From the NCBI GenBank assembly GCA_951394405.1, contig OX596343.1:1116001-1180000 (forward strand): a stretch of 64,000 nucleotides of DNA, written 5' to 3'. Of the stretch, positions 33,649-44,834 are shown in pieces. The stretch is from Coprinellus micaceus. Lineage: Eukaryota; Basidiomycota; Agaricomycetes; Agaricales; Psathyrellaceae. The stretch's first letter is position 1. Every line of letters begins with the position of its first letter. Below the pieces are notes generated by a model. That model did not search any database, was not told the DNA's origin, and saw only the letters and a list, made by a program, of their open reading frames with translations. A program made the position numbers and the translations under genes.

Positions 33649-36600
33649 TCAAGGTATTGGAGTATAGCATTCCTGCCACTGGTTACCAACTCTAGCATCT
33701 GCAAAGTCGATGGAGGAGCAAGGTGGCTCGCGCATAATGGTGAGGCTGCATGGGGCCTGGGGCAAGTGTGGATCGGGCGGAACGTACATGAGGTACTCGC
33801 TTGGGTTGGAAGGGGAGAGAAGCCATCCAGTGGGGTAGCTGGAGGCGCCACCCTGGCTTTGGATGGCGTAAGGAAGGTTCACTGACAAGTCCCACACTCG
33901 TATTGACTGGTCCTTTGAGACAAAAACGATGCGTGTGTTGTTGTGAGAGAATGCAACCGACCAAATCCGAGATCTGTGGCCCTTCAGTACCCTCTGTTCC
34001 TTGCCGGTCGTGGCATCCCACACTCGTATGGAACCGTCATCCGAACCAGAGGCAATCCGTGTGCCATCACTCGAGATTGCGATGCTGTTCACATCGCCGG
34101 TATGGCCCCACAGTACTCCCCGCTCCTCCCCAGTCGTGGAATCCCAGACACGTATTGATTGGTCCGCCGAACCGGAGACAATGCGTGTGCCGTCCCCCGA
34201 AAACGCAACCGACCAAATGGAATCGGTGTGGCCCTTCAGTACCTTCTGCGCATCGCCGGTCGCGGCATCCCACACGCGTATGGAATGGTCGTCTGAACCA
34301 GAGGCAATTTGTGTGCCGTCACGTGAGATTGCAACAGCATTAACCTCATCGGTATGACCCCATAGCTGCATCTGCTCCTCCCCTGTCGCCACATCCCACA
34401 CGCGGGCTGACTTGTCGCGCGATCCAGAGACAATGCGAGCGCCGTCGCTTGAGAACGCCACTGAGCGAACCCCCCCAGTATGGCCCTTGGTAACCTCCTT
34501 CTGCTCGCTTGATATGCCATCCCATAGTCTTATTGAGTGGTCGTCGGATCCGGAGACAATACATGTTCCGTCGTTTGAAAATGCGACTGACCAAATGGCC
34601 ATGGTGTGTCCCTCCAGCACCTTCTGCAGCTTCCCTGTCGTCCCATTCCACACGCGTATAGACCCGTCCCCAGATCCGGACACAATCCTGGTGCCGTCAT
34701 TCGAAAATGCCGCTGAGCAGACCCGGTATGTGTGACCCTGCGGCTGTCCAGCCTGTCCTTGTGCCTGGCCTCCCCCCGCCGGATCCCACACGCAAACTGA
34801 ACCATCTTCCGAGCCGGAGACTATCTGGGGGCCATCACCGAGAAAGGCGACAGAACTGACCGCGTCACTGTGGCTGCTCAGTGTTTCCGGCCCCATATTT
34901 GTCGAGATATTCCACACCAGCACTGACGCATCCCCCAACCCAGCAACAACATGTGTGCCATCAGTTGAGAAAGCAATGGACTTCACCTGGCCGTTCCCTG
35001 CCAACCGCGTTCGCCGTTGCTCCTTACCCGTCCCTGCGTTCCACACTGCCACCAACCCATCGAAGCCAGCAGCAATCCTGCTTCCATCAGCTGAGAAAGC
35101 AACGCAGTTGACGCTTGGCGATGACGTAGATGCCCGCACCAACAGTTTCTGCCTCTTTCCTGTGATTGCATCCCATGTACGCACTGAACCGTCCCGAGAG
35201 CCAGACACGATCCTGGTGCTATCCCTCGAGAATGCGACTGATTGAATAGACTGATTGGTACCAGTGGGGCTCCCCACCTCCCTCAGCACCTCCCCTGTTC
35301 TTCCGTCCCACACACGAATCTGGCGCCCCGAGGTAGATGCAATGCGCGTGCCATCATTTGACAGAGCGACGAACCAGACGGTACCAGGGTGGGCATGCAT
35401 CCATTCCTCCACCCCCGTCTCTGCATTCCACACACGCATCGAGTGGTCGTCCGACCCTGACACGATTCGGACTCCGTCGCTTGAGGAGGATACCGAGCAA
35501 ACCTTCGCGGTGTGGCCCTTTAACACCTGTTTCTCCTTGCGCGTCGCCAAAATCCACACCCGCACCGAGCCGTCCTCCAAGCCCGTAATAACCCGGGTAC
35601 CATTGCATGCTAGGGCAATTGCATACACCTTGCAGCCCACTGCGATGTTCACCAATGGTGAAGCCCCTTTTGCACCCTTCATCGGCGTAGAATGAGGGAT
35701 CCCTGGAAAATGCATCCTCCAGTTTCTGAAAGGCTCGCAATCACGCCGCCAGGTTGCCAATGCAGATATGTAGAGGTGAGGGGTAGACACTGCGGCTGGG
35801 CTTCCAGAAAAGTATAGTGCAAAGGAAGCGACTTGCGCTAACTGGACAGCCAATATTGCATGCTGCTAACGTGGATGTCAGTCCAGCACAGATTCATCGC
35901 CTGAAGGGACACTCACCCCTGTGGCCCATCGATAAGCAGCTTGGAGCATTAGCGGACACTGGCCACGGCATCCAAGGAGGTTCATGGCCTCAATCCAGAA
36001 CAGTACACGAAGTTGAAGGAATTCCGCCAGGATCGGGCAGAGTAGGTCATCCGAGTCAGCGGTCGCCTCGGACACCACCAGTAAGAGGTGGCGACTCCAA
36101 CTTCTGCAGGAGTAGTCCAAGACGGGGGGGATGTTCACCTTGATGTCCTCCTTGAGGGTGTCATTGTCTCTGTCAAATGTGAAGGAGGTCGGTATATTTG
36201 CGATGTTGAATCGAAGACCGGAAGGCACGGCGTTCATGACGCGGAAGCAAGATTCAGTGAGCCGTCGATGATGCACCGCATTGTTAGGCCGAAATGGTTC
36301 CAGACAGCGCTTAGGGTCAAACATGAAATCGGAAAATGATTTGTGGTAGAAGAGGATGCAGTCTTGGGCGTCGGTATACAAAACCGCGTGGAGGCTGGAA
36401 AGGACAGCGGCGGGAATCGAGTCGACCGACAATAGAGCACCCACGGTGCCTGCCGTCGTGGGCTCCAGGGTGCAGAGGAAAGTGTGAAACACCTCGAGGC
36501 GTGTTGCCAGGATGTCACCGGCATACTTCTTGAAGGCTTCTGAGAGGATCGCACAATACAGGGCATCGAGAGACCCCGTTGCTTGGCTAGTTGCTTGATT

Positions 36601-38851
36601 GTCTGACAGCTTCTGGATGACGGCGCATTGCTCGCCTGGGGTGAATCGGCCGGATGCTGGTTCGAGATATCTCTCGAGAGTCGCCGCACAGATGAAGAGG
36701 CCATCTGCAAAGGTGAGGAGGATTTCCAACTCGTCACAATCCTTGAAATGGGGGAAACATTCTTCCAGATATAGTTTAATGTCTGCTTGGACCTGGTCCT
36801 TTCCCACATCTTGGAGGCGGAAAAGTTCTTTCTGCTCGAAGGAATCGACGTATTGGACAAGGTTCGCGTCCGACCGGCTGGTGACCAAGAATTTGAGACC
36901 AGGCAGATCGTGTTCGTTGAGGACGGTAAGTAGAGCACGAAGGAAGGTTGGGCCGCCGTCGTTAACTAGCTCGTCAACAGCGTCGATGACAAATAAGTAG
37001 TCATCCTGGGAGGGGGTGGTGCTTTTAGGAGCGGACCGTGATTCTCTCCAAGGTTCAACAAGCAATCCAACCAGTTGCGCGTCGACACTGTGGTAGATGG
37101 TATCGAACTTCCCGAAGCGCTCGAGAGCCAGTGCAAAGGGCTTGCACTTGAGGGCAAGGTGATAGACAATCGTGCGGACAATCTGGCATTCATCTCTAGC
37201 CCCTTCAAACTGACGCGAGCAGAAGAAGTTGCCACCCAGCAAGATTTTGTCGTCCGCGCCTACGGTCATCTCGAAGCGACGTGCGATCGTGTAAGCGATT
37301 GTGCTCTTGCCAGAGCCAGCGGGACCGAAAAGCCAGAATAGCTTTTCGCCATTGCCATTCGCCCATTTGATCATCGCGTCCAAGATGTGGACGCGAGTCT
37401 TTGGCGTGCATGGTACACGATGCAAACTTTCCTTGCCCTTGCCGACGTATTTGTAGTCGGCTACGTCGGACACTTCGAGATCTTTCCTCAGGGATCTCTG
37501 AAGCGGAAATGAGGATATATACGGTGTGCAGGTGAGGCGGGCAGACCTTGAGGGTGTTGTCAATGGCGTCCACCATGTAGTACAATCTAATGCTAGTGTC
37601 GAGCTGTATTGCAAGGCCGGGTCAAGGGACAAGTGAATGAGAGAAACGAGTAGATCACACCTCAAATTTCATTCTTGCGTCGCTAACGCTCTCAAATATC
37701 TTTTCGATCTCATTCCGCTCGCTCTCGGGATCTCCGGCCGTCTTCGCAGTTGCGCATTCCTGCAGCCGGCGTAGCCCCTTCAACGCGGAGCTCAGTGCAC
37801 TATGCCCATGACATGGATTAGTTAGGTTCTCCTATGAGGTCGAGGTCTACGACCTTTTAAACGCCTGTATCGGGGAGTCCTTCTGCCGACCCGCGCACTC
37901 AGGCGAGCGCTGCAGCGCTCTCTCCACGATCAACAGCTGAGCTGCCATCGACGCAATCCGTGTGTCGACGACACCCATGTCGCCTCGCAAATCCTGCGTT
38001 ATCTTAGACAAAGAGTCCGAAAGAGGGGGTTCGGAAACGACAGACCTGGCTGATCTTCGTGACCATCCTCGCGATCTCAAGGACCATTGTTGCTGGGTCG
38101 CTTCCCTCCCTGAGGTCAGGTAGCCTCTTCAAAAGTGTCTCCGTGAAGGTTTGATTGATGGTCCCTTTAGTGGGTGTGGGTATTGAGCTCTTGTATGCAC
38201 ATTGGTTGGTGCAACTCACCGTGGTTGTTTCCAAAGATCGCGTTCCCGACGTTTCCATCAATCTGGATCTGGACAGGACCACGACAATGAATCGTCGTCC
38301 CAGCTAGAAGGAAATTTCCATATCAGCGGCCATCGCATCGTCTTTCGAGGACCGAGGTAATGGGTGAGGGAAACTGGAACCACACTCACAGGCCCTGGAC
38401 TCTTCCCGTACATTGAAACTGGTCCTACTGGGGGTGCTATCAATTGGCACCTGGGACGAGAGCCTGAAGCAGAACCTTCAGCTCAAAGATATGTGAAGAC
38501 AAGGAACCGCAGCATACTCTTGGCCGCCGTCGAGGGTTGACACCCGAGAGTCAGACCCACGAAGTTTCTTGCTTGAGCTGCGGTGAGCATGGTAGTTAGC
38601 TTGCTGCGCCCAGATTGAAGTATTGTGACGACGTACGGTTGGGGATCCTGGTTGGAGTTTTGTCTCTTTGGCAGCTCGCGTGGCAGGTCTGCTGGATAGG
38701 GACCTTGTACTCCTCCTTCGGCTGGAGCGTCGGGCTGAGCATCCCACCCGCTGGAAGGAGGCTGCTGCGGCAAAGATGAGGACCCAAGAGGGTACGTGAC
38801 GTTGTCGAGCTGGTCTTCCGTGGAGGAGCCTGTGCCTACACCGTCGGACAT
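33649..38851 (-). CDS. NLR-type receptor 3: N-terminal helical domain - NACHT - WD40
   Basis: Ten exons (minus strand): 38637-38851, 38518-38577, 38390-38463, 38220-38303, 38046-38164, 37854-37993, 37661-37799, 37547-37603, 35917-37497, 33649-35865; 1,561 aa in phase. The start is the ATG at 38,851; an upstream in-frame ATG at 39,001 exists, but that stretch is not open in the paralogues. The Gly/Asn segment is 21 nt longer than in the others and reads VQIQIDGNVGNAIFGNNHG. NACHT: GPAGSGKST near 354-362, LFVIDAVDELV, LKFLVTSRSD. The WD40 part has 14 full repeats, most close to the VAFSxDGTRIVSGSxDxSIRVWD pattern, consistent with two seven-bladed propellers. The C-terminal tail GWLLSPSNPSEYLMYVPPD is shared by all three receptors. 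No break is seen. Confidence 0.9.
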
Positions 38852-39254
38852 GGCGAGGTCGTGGAACAGCTCCAAGCTGTTGAACTCAAAGCCGCAGAAT
38901 CCGCCTCGTGCCGGCATTGACCGAAATTCGAATTCGTCGAGCACAGCAGGAAGTCGATTTATGAACACCACACTAAATCCCGAAAGATAGCAGTCGTACA
39001 TGGTATGTTGATAACCGCATATTTCGAAGGAGCTCGCGTCGTTGGATAGCCGAGTCGTGAAGACAAGGTTCGAGGAGGTCGGAACTTGAGGTAACTGCGC
39101 GAGTTTTTCGACAATTGATGCCTCTTATCGACGAAAGCTGAGCATGTTCTCATGACAATCCTTCAGAAGAAACGGATGAATGAAGTGACGAGATTCCTCC
39201 AGGGCGGCTGTGGCCTTGAAAGCAACAGTCGACGTTTGAGCGTTGAAGCCTGTT
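38852..39254 (-). promoter_or_regulatory. Upstream region of receptor 3, truncated by a mobile element
   Basis: The first 200-250 bp align in blocks with the upstream regions of receptors 1 and 2. The match cannot be followed past the inverted-repeat element that starts at 39,255, so the distal promoter block with gcgcttaagtgct is missing here. Confidence 0.35.
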
Positions 39255-39928
39255 ACGAGTCTTTACGTACAGTAATACACCGGCCCGTGATACACCATGG
39301 GTCACTGATACAGCGCACCTTAGGGCGTTTTTTTCGATAACCGGAAGACCTATGGCTCCGATTCTTTTTGTGAGGGTGGTACTATGTTCTTTCTATCATA
39401 TTTACAGGATATCGCGTTTGTTTCTCAACTCATTGAAATTCCAGAAATCAAACTCGGTCGGTGGGACACCATTTTGATGGCACCAATTTAGCCCTTGTTT
39501 GGGCTCCAACGCTCGCGAGGCATACTCTTCCGCTGCAAAAAATACCGTGCATGACTGAAAGCAATGTCTTTTATTGCTTTAACACGTTTAAGAGGGCGGA
39601 ATGTGAGCGTGTCGCCGACGGATGAGGTGAACATACCGCCGTGAAACACCTGGTTGTCACGCGGTGTCACGCCCTCTCACCCAAATTTGGCGCAGTCACA
39701 CGCCGTCACGGGCGTATCAAGGAGCCGATTCTCGAGTGCATCGTCTGATACCGTGTATCCAGGAGTGCATAGTCTTCCCACTTCCCCTAAAATATTCATG
39801 TGCATGCCCAAGGAGCAGATCGTCAGCCTCAAAAAAACTCAGAGCCAATCGACGACGAATTGCTGCCTGCAGAACCCGATTACCGTGGACTGTATCACGG
39901 GCCGGTGTATTACTGTAAGTAAAGCTCG
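39255..39928. mobile_element. Small inverted-repeat element 1 (MITE-like)
   Basis: Terminal inverted repeats of about 38 bp: 39,255-39,293 and 39,891-39,928. They share the core cagtaatacaccggcccgtg plus flanking cgag-ctttac words, with one or two mismatches. Length is 674 bp and there is no ORF with a transposase motif, so it would be non-autonomous. I could not see a clear target-site duplication. The superfamily is not identified. Confidence 0.6.
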
Positions 39929-40065
39929 TTTTTTTAAACGCCAGCTTTCTCTTTGCCAAGAAATTGTACAGGCCCATTTGGCAATAAAATGATGGTGATG
40001 CTGTGTATCACTTGACACTGACAGCTCGGGCATGCTCGAGCCATGAGCTCTTGGGCGCACCTATC

Positions 40066-40871
40066 TAGGACCCCTGAGAATCCCGACAAAGGTCGGTTAT
40101 TCATCCACCCCAAAACGGCGCCGGAGGCGCCGAACCTCAGATATTCATCCACCCCAGAATGGCCCAAAACGGCAGATTTTGATGGCATCAGGGGTGGGGG
40201 TCGGTTACACAGTCCACCACTCTGTCCACTCCCTGGTACCATGTCGGTTACCATCCACCACCCAAGGCGCCTTCTCTGAAAACCACCCCCTCTTCCTTGG
40301 CACCTACCCTCCAACGCAAATTTTTGAACACTTGTATGGATGTCTAGGGCTCTTGCAAGCGGATAATGCACCACCAAATCACAGAGGCCTCGGCTGGTGA
40401 TGGCGGGGGAAGGACCGTGACTGCATGGAGCGGGGCAGGGTGATATCTGCGGAGATGGGAAATGCTTGGCCTGAGCTCTAGCTCACAAATATCTTGCTAA
40501 ATAGCTGCACTCTCAATATTCACTAAGTCTCTTCTCTTCACATGTCATTCCTCGAGGCACGCATGCTTGAACCACCCACATCCGATTCTCTTGGGTCTTG
40601 GATTGGGGAGGGCAAAGCAAGTGAAATTAGAAGTCTTTGTGCTGCTGTAGATAGGTACCAGGAGTGTATGGCATTTTTCTGGGATTTTTCTCTGATTTAC
40701 AACGAATTTTAGAGGTCAGTTAGTTAATCCACCACCTGAGCCCCTCCCTCGGAGGTTGGGTAGGCCATCCACCCCTCAATTTCCATATTAGGAAGGTACA
40801 TCATCCACCCCAGAATTGGGGGTTTTGGCCATTTTCCTAACCGACCTTTGCCGGGATTCTCAGGGGTCCTA
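40066..40871. mobile_element. Small inverted-repeat element 2 (MITE-like), with target duplication
   Basis: A 34-bp terminal inverted repeat starts taggacccctgagaatcccg at 40,066, and its complement ends at 40,871 with one mismatch. The element is 806 bp and is flanked on both sides by cctatc (40,060-40,065 and 40,872-40,877), a likely 6-bp target-site duplication. Internal words such as atccaccccagaa recur several times near both ends, as in elements with subterminal transposase-binding repeats. No coding capacity was seen. Confidence 0.7.
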
Positions 40872-41448
40872 CCTATCTTCTCCTTCCGCTTTCGTGCCTT
40901 TTGCAGAGGTATTATGACTCGCATCGGTAAAAGGCCGAACTGACTCGCATCCTCTTTCCTTCTTACCCTCAAATGTACCCGGCCGCTTTGTCTCGATGAC
41001 GTCGACCAGGTGATCCCATGCTTGCTGTACCTTATCTCTCGATCTTTCTGATATAGGCGCTCCCCACTGAGGGTGTTCTACTCGTCAGGCATGGCCCGCT
41101 TCCTGTAGGGGATTTGAAGCCCTTCCTCGCCCTAAGCTGCCTTGTACATCCTGCCTGACTCACCGAATGTGTGGTATGTTCTGATCCATTGATGCCCCTT
41201 TCATCGTGAGGTCGAACTGGGGAGGGAAGCCGCTCTTTTGACTCGCCTTTTCCATGTGCTTGCAGGGTGTGGTGATCATCTGAGGAGCGCGCTTCCGAGC
41301 AGTGGGCAGCACGTCGTCCTCATCTCTGATATTCATCAGTTCAGGACGTCCGCCACGCAATGTGGCGTGGAGCAACTAAACACGTGTTGTCCCTCAATAA
41401 AATGTCGGTGCGATGTGCTCACCCTCTTTTCACCTATACTCTACCATC
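40872..41448. other. Intergenic, possible gene fragment
   Basis: Minus-strand ORF pieces (41,160-41,375 and the part right of 40,872) read like a truncated gene cut by element 2, but no family is recognisable. Otherwise this is the upstream region of the small gene at 41,449. Confidence 0.3.
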
Positions 41449-41897
41449 ATGCCACCACCAATCCTGAGTTATGATTTTCACGAGCACGTCAAGTCTGCAC
41501 AGACTGTGGCTGAGAGCCGGCCGGTCGTCAACTTGGTGAATTTAATTATTTCTCCCTCGCGCCTCTACCTGACCGACGTCTGTAGGTGACGGCGAACTGG
41601 GACTACATTTACAATGTTGTTGCTTGGCACACTCGTGCCTTAAAGGAGCTCATGGTTTTAGATGCCAAGTTCCGAAGCGACCATATGTTGCTTTCAGATT
41701 CGTCGACCTTTGAGAAGGCCCAAGCTCCCCAAAACTTGGTGTATGCCAACGATGCTTATGACCACAGCTCATCTATAGTTGGTGAGCTCCATCGAGTCTT
41801 TGCCCTTGCAGGGCGGAAGGACCTCAGCAAGCTGCTTGACAAGGTTTTGAGCACCGGTACATATTCCATGCCTTTGAGTTTACAGGCATTAGGCTGA
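41449..41897 (+). CDS. Small hypothetical protein, 132 aa
   Basis: Two exons, 41449-41535 and 41586-41897, with a 50-nt intron (gtgaat...ctgtag) joined in phase 0. The product begins MPPPILSYDFHEHVKSAQTV and continues VTANWDYIYNVVAWHTRALK. It is mainly helical in appearance, without a signal peptide or membrane segment. I do not recognise the family. The splice sites, the in-phase join and the upstream pyrimidine-rich leader support a real gene, but it could also be a leftover fragment of a larger mobile or duplicated gene. Confidence 0.5.
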
Positions 41898-43553
41898 TGA
41901 TTTGCACAGTACCTTATGAGTTTCATGTCCACGTCCAGCTCATTTAAGTTTTAGGGCTATGTGCACTTGTACCTATGGCGGTTCGGCCTCTCTGTTTTTG
42001 TGTATTGCCTCTTGTGGGCTCTTTCTTTATTGTGTTTCGTTAATTTGGATTATTGTTACAAGGCGTCGCACTTTGTCACGCCCATGTGCACGCCCCTACG
42101 AAAGCATGAAAATTGTCCTGAAAGATGCGGCTGTATTTTCGGTGAGTGAAGCAGGAGTGTGTTTAAACCATGGCTTATACCCCCCGTGAGATGAAGCCGG
42201 GTGTCACACTTCGATTGAGATGCAGAGAATCTGCGTGCTGCGCGATGCCGTATCTTTTCGGCGGGAGGCAGGTCGACGCACAGTGATGGGCCGCCCCTTC
42301 CTCTGTTGGGAGACAGTGACGCTGTTACGTTGGGTCAATGGGTGAACCAAAAGTTTAGTTCCTAATACTGCTACAGACTTTCCCCCGTACAACTCGACTA
42401 GAAGGAGATGTTATTTTGCGGTCGGCACTATGGAACTTGGGGCATTTCTATGGTATCGAGCCGCGGGGACGTCGGCATGGCTTGGGTGAGGGGTAGGAAT
42501 ATCGTTGGGCGCCTGGGCGCCTTGAGGGCTGGGTCGTTAAGTAGAAAAGGTCGACTTGAGTGTGTGGTAGCCCTATTTCCAATATTAGACCGCTGTGTCA
42601 CCCCAGGTGCTGCCCGGCGTTGCTCCGCTGCTTGGTCGGGTATAGCAGCCCATAGCGGAAGAAGGACGGTGCGTACCTGGCTGTTGCTTCCTATAAATCG
42701 TGAGGGCACTCTTCAAAACTACTGCTGACCCCAACAACGCTCCCTTTGCCAACTCCCTTCGCTGGTTGCACCGATGTTGCGGGGGGGAGGATGATCGGTT
42801 CTAGGCCAGAGCTGCAAATACAGTATCATCTGATGAGCGCTCGTTTGAGGGGGTTAATGGCTTTTGCGGTCGTCGATAATATGCGTAGGGGTTGGTGATA
42901 ATGCTGTGAATTTAGTGCACCGAATGTCAGGTTAACTTCAGCACCTAAGGGAGTGCCATGAGTCTCTCTTTTGGAGCTGTTATGCCGCCTTGTATGTGCT
43001 CACCCAGCCCGTTACCCAGCTTAAATTCCCTCAACTGCCTTCTTCAGTATGTCGAACCCATCCCCACCCGGCCATAGGTGTCACAGACACGAGTTGACTC
43101 AATGCTATTGGCTCGGTGCTGAGTATGGGTGCTGCTCAGCATGGATTTCTTTGTTCGTCCGCTATGGGATGCGTGCCTGCTTGTCGATTATTTGCGCCGG
43201 TGAATTCGCAATAGATAGAGAAATATACTGTTGGGGCTCGGCTCACGCCTTTGTCTTACTGACGAGCCAGGAGTGTACGGGCGGTTTGTCCGGGGGCACC
43301 GGGGCGAGTGGGATGCAAATAAATGCAACCACAGATATTCGCCCATGTCATCAACCGTGGCTCTGCTTCGGTTCCCTCTGTCGCCCATTGTCTGCACGCA
43401 CTGCTGTACTAAAATTTTCTTCGGCCAGTCTACAAGATGGGATGCTCCGTCCCATCCAAGCTGTAAGTACATCTAACAAATGCTGCGCCTCCCGCCTTCT
43501 GACAGTAGGCCATATCCACCGCAGTGTCGTGACTCGTCAAGGACCCTCACCCC
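41898..43553. other. Intergenic, 1.65 kb
   Basis: No gene supported. A possible 5' leader of the gene at 43,554 exists: a good donor (gtaagt) at about 43,466 and an acceptor (ctgacag) at about 43,506, plus an ATG at 43,049. None joins convincingly to the frame that starts at 43,554. Confidence 0.35.
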
Positions 43554-44463
43554 ATGTGGGAATGCCTGGAGCTCGTTATCGAAATCCTTGCGTGGGTTAG
43601 TTGGGATGTGCTCAACGAGGCTTCAAAGGTCTCATCGTTCTGGAGGGAGGCCGCTTGGGTAGCCATACTCGAGAGGTTCTCTTTCATCGTTCAGGACGCC
43701 ATTACCGAGCCATCAAGAGCCCTTCGCCTACTGGAGTCAACCGGAGGCACGTTCGTTGGAGACGTTGCAAACAGACTAACGGCAGAAACCATCAAGGCTG
43801 TATATGAGCCCGTAATCGAAGCCTGCCTGCCGTCGCACTGCATATCCATCGTCGTTCCCGATGTCCTGAATATGAGGCGGTGGAAGTACTTTTTCAACCA
43901 CGAGAATGGGGACCGGAAAATTGTATGGATGGCTACTAGGGTGCTGGATGGTGAATTGAGTGGCGACTCATACCTACTCGTGGGCGCTACGTCTATTGAA
44001 AATTTGCGCAAGGTGAGTATTTGCAGACTTATGCGTATCTAGTAGCTGAGCAGCTGCCTTTTACTTTTTCGTTCCAGGGTCGTGCAATTACGATCACTTG
44101 TGGGCCTGAAGGCATCCAACAAAGTGTCCACCCATGCGTCTCCGTCGACCACGTCAGTATATTTACCCCCGCACGCATTTACAAGTCCCTTCCTCCAGGA
44201 TGGGACGTGCTGAGTGAACCTCAGGGAGGGCGCCGCTGCTTGCAGTGGACCCACAAGGTCAAACATGACCCACCTGGCTTCCGCTACCACGCTGTATGTG
44301 ATGGTCTGCGCTTTTGCCGCAGGCCTCATCGATGCTGGGACGAGAATTGCCCTGGATATTCCCTTCACTGCTATTACAAGGCTTTTGATATGCTGAAGGT
44401 ACGTGGCCTCTATTTTCGAGCTTAAACGAACGATTTACGTGGTAAATATTGCAGGCCAATTGA
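43554..44463 (+). CDS. Divergent F-box-like / nucleotidyltransferase-family relative 1
   Basis: Exons 43554-44012, 44078-44398 and 44455-44463; 262 aa in phase, ending LKAN. The N-terminus (ELVIEILAWVSWDVLNEASK, then SSFWREAAW) has the helix pattern of an F-box, the Skp1-binding motif of SCF ubiquitin ligases. The middle (LRLLESTGGTFVGDVANRL) occupies the place where the related protein at 44,835-46,730 has a nucleotidyltransferase GS...DIDIY signature, but the catalytic acids are missing here. The C-terminal third has a Cys/His cluster (HRCWDENCPGYSLHCYY) like the related genes. Function unknown. The three genes at 43.5-48.7 kb look like an old local family. Confidence 0.55.
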
Positions 44464-44834
44464 CCCATCACCTCCGAACGCATTGTAAGTGCGCTTATAC
44501 AATCCAGGCGGGTTTCCAAATCCATTTCGAGTTGTCGCGGGGTTCGTTTGAGTGCCGGAGGGTGTGTGTACGCTATGCAGAGAGTGTTAAATATTATCAA
44601 CATTGCAAATCACTAGATTGGTATACTGCGTAAGGGCGAGGTAAGGTGGCTGCACAGAATAAATACAGGCCGACGGTTCGACAGCATTGGTATAGGTGAG
44701 GTGAGGAGACTAACATATTACGAGGCGTGGGGCAGGAGGAACCTATTTAGGGATAAGTCCCTTGAGGGACTTGTCCTTGACGGTGGCTGGGTGGTGTGAG
44801 ATCAGTATCGTGCATACCAGCAGCGAAGGGGATG
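44464..44834. other. Intergenic between convergent genes
   Basis: 3' flanks of the genes at 43,554 (+) and 44,835 (-). Nothing else seen. Confidence 0.4.

Larger units (their letters stand above)
8057..38851. repeat. Three tandem copies of a gene X / SIN1-relic / NLR cassette
   Basis: The same order of parts recurs three times in direct orientation. The receptor stop codons lie at 12,715, 22,779 and 33,649, giving periods of 10,064 and 10,870 bp. Each unit runs: gene X remnant on the minus strand (8,057; about 18,842; 29,051), SIN1 remnant on the plus strand (about 10.8, 21.0 and 31.9 kb), then a receptor on the minus strand. The spacers just left of each receptor also match: short shared words such as the region around ggctcgcac and ccaggcgga occur near 12,190 and 22,390. 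Segment similarity is very uneven, which points to old duplication followed by local sequence exchange. Confidence 0.8.

Noticed and set aside
8057..38851. CRISPR-like or phage-like direct repeats
   Set aside because: The repeats are long eukaryotic segmental duplications with spliceosomal introns; no short regularly spaced repeats exist.
38852..39001. Upstream extension of receptor 3 to the ATG at 39,001
   Set aside because: The same stretch in units 1 and 2 is interrupted by stops or frame changes, so it is more likely leader or promoter.
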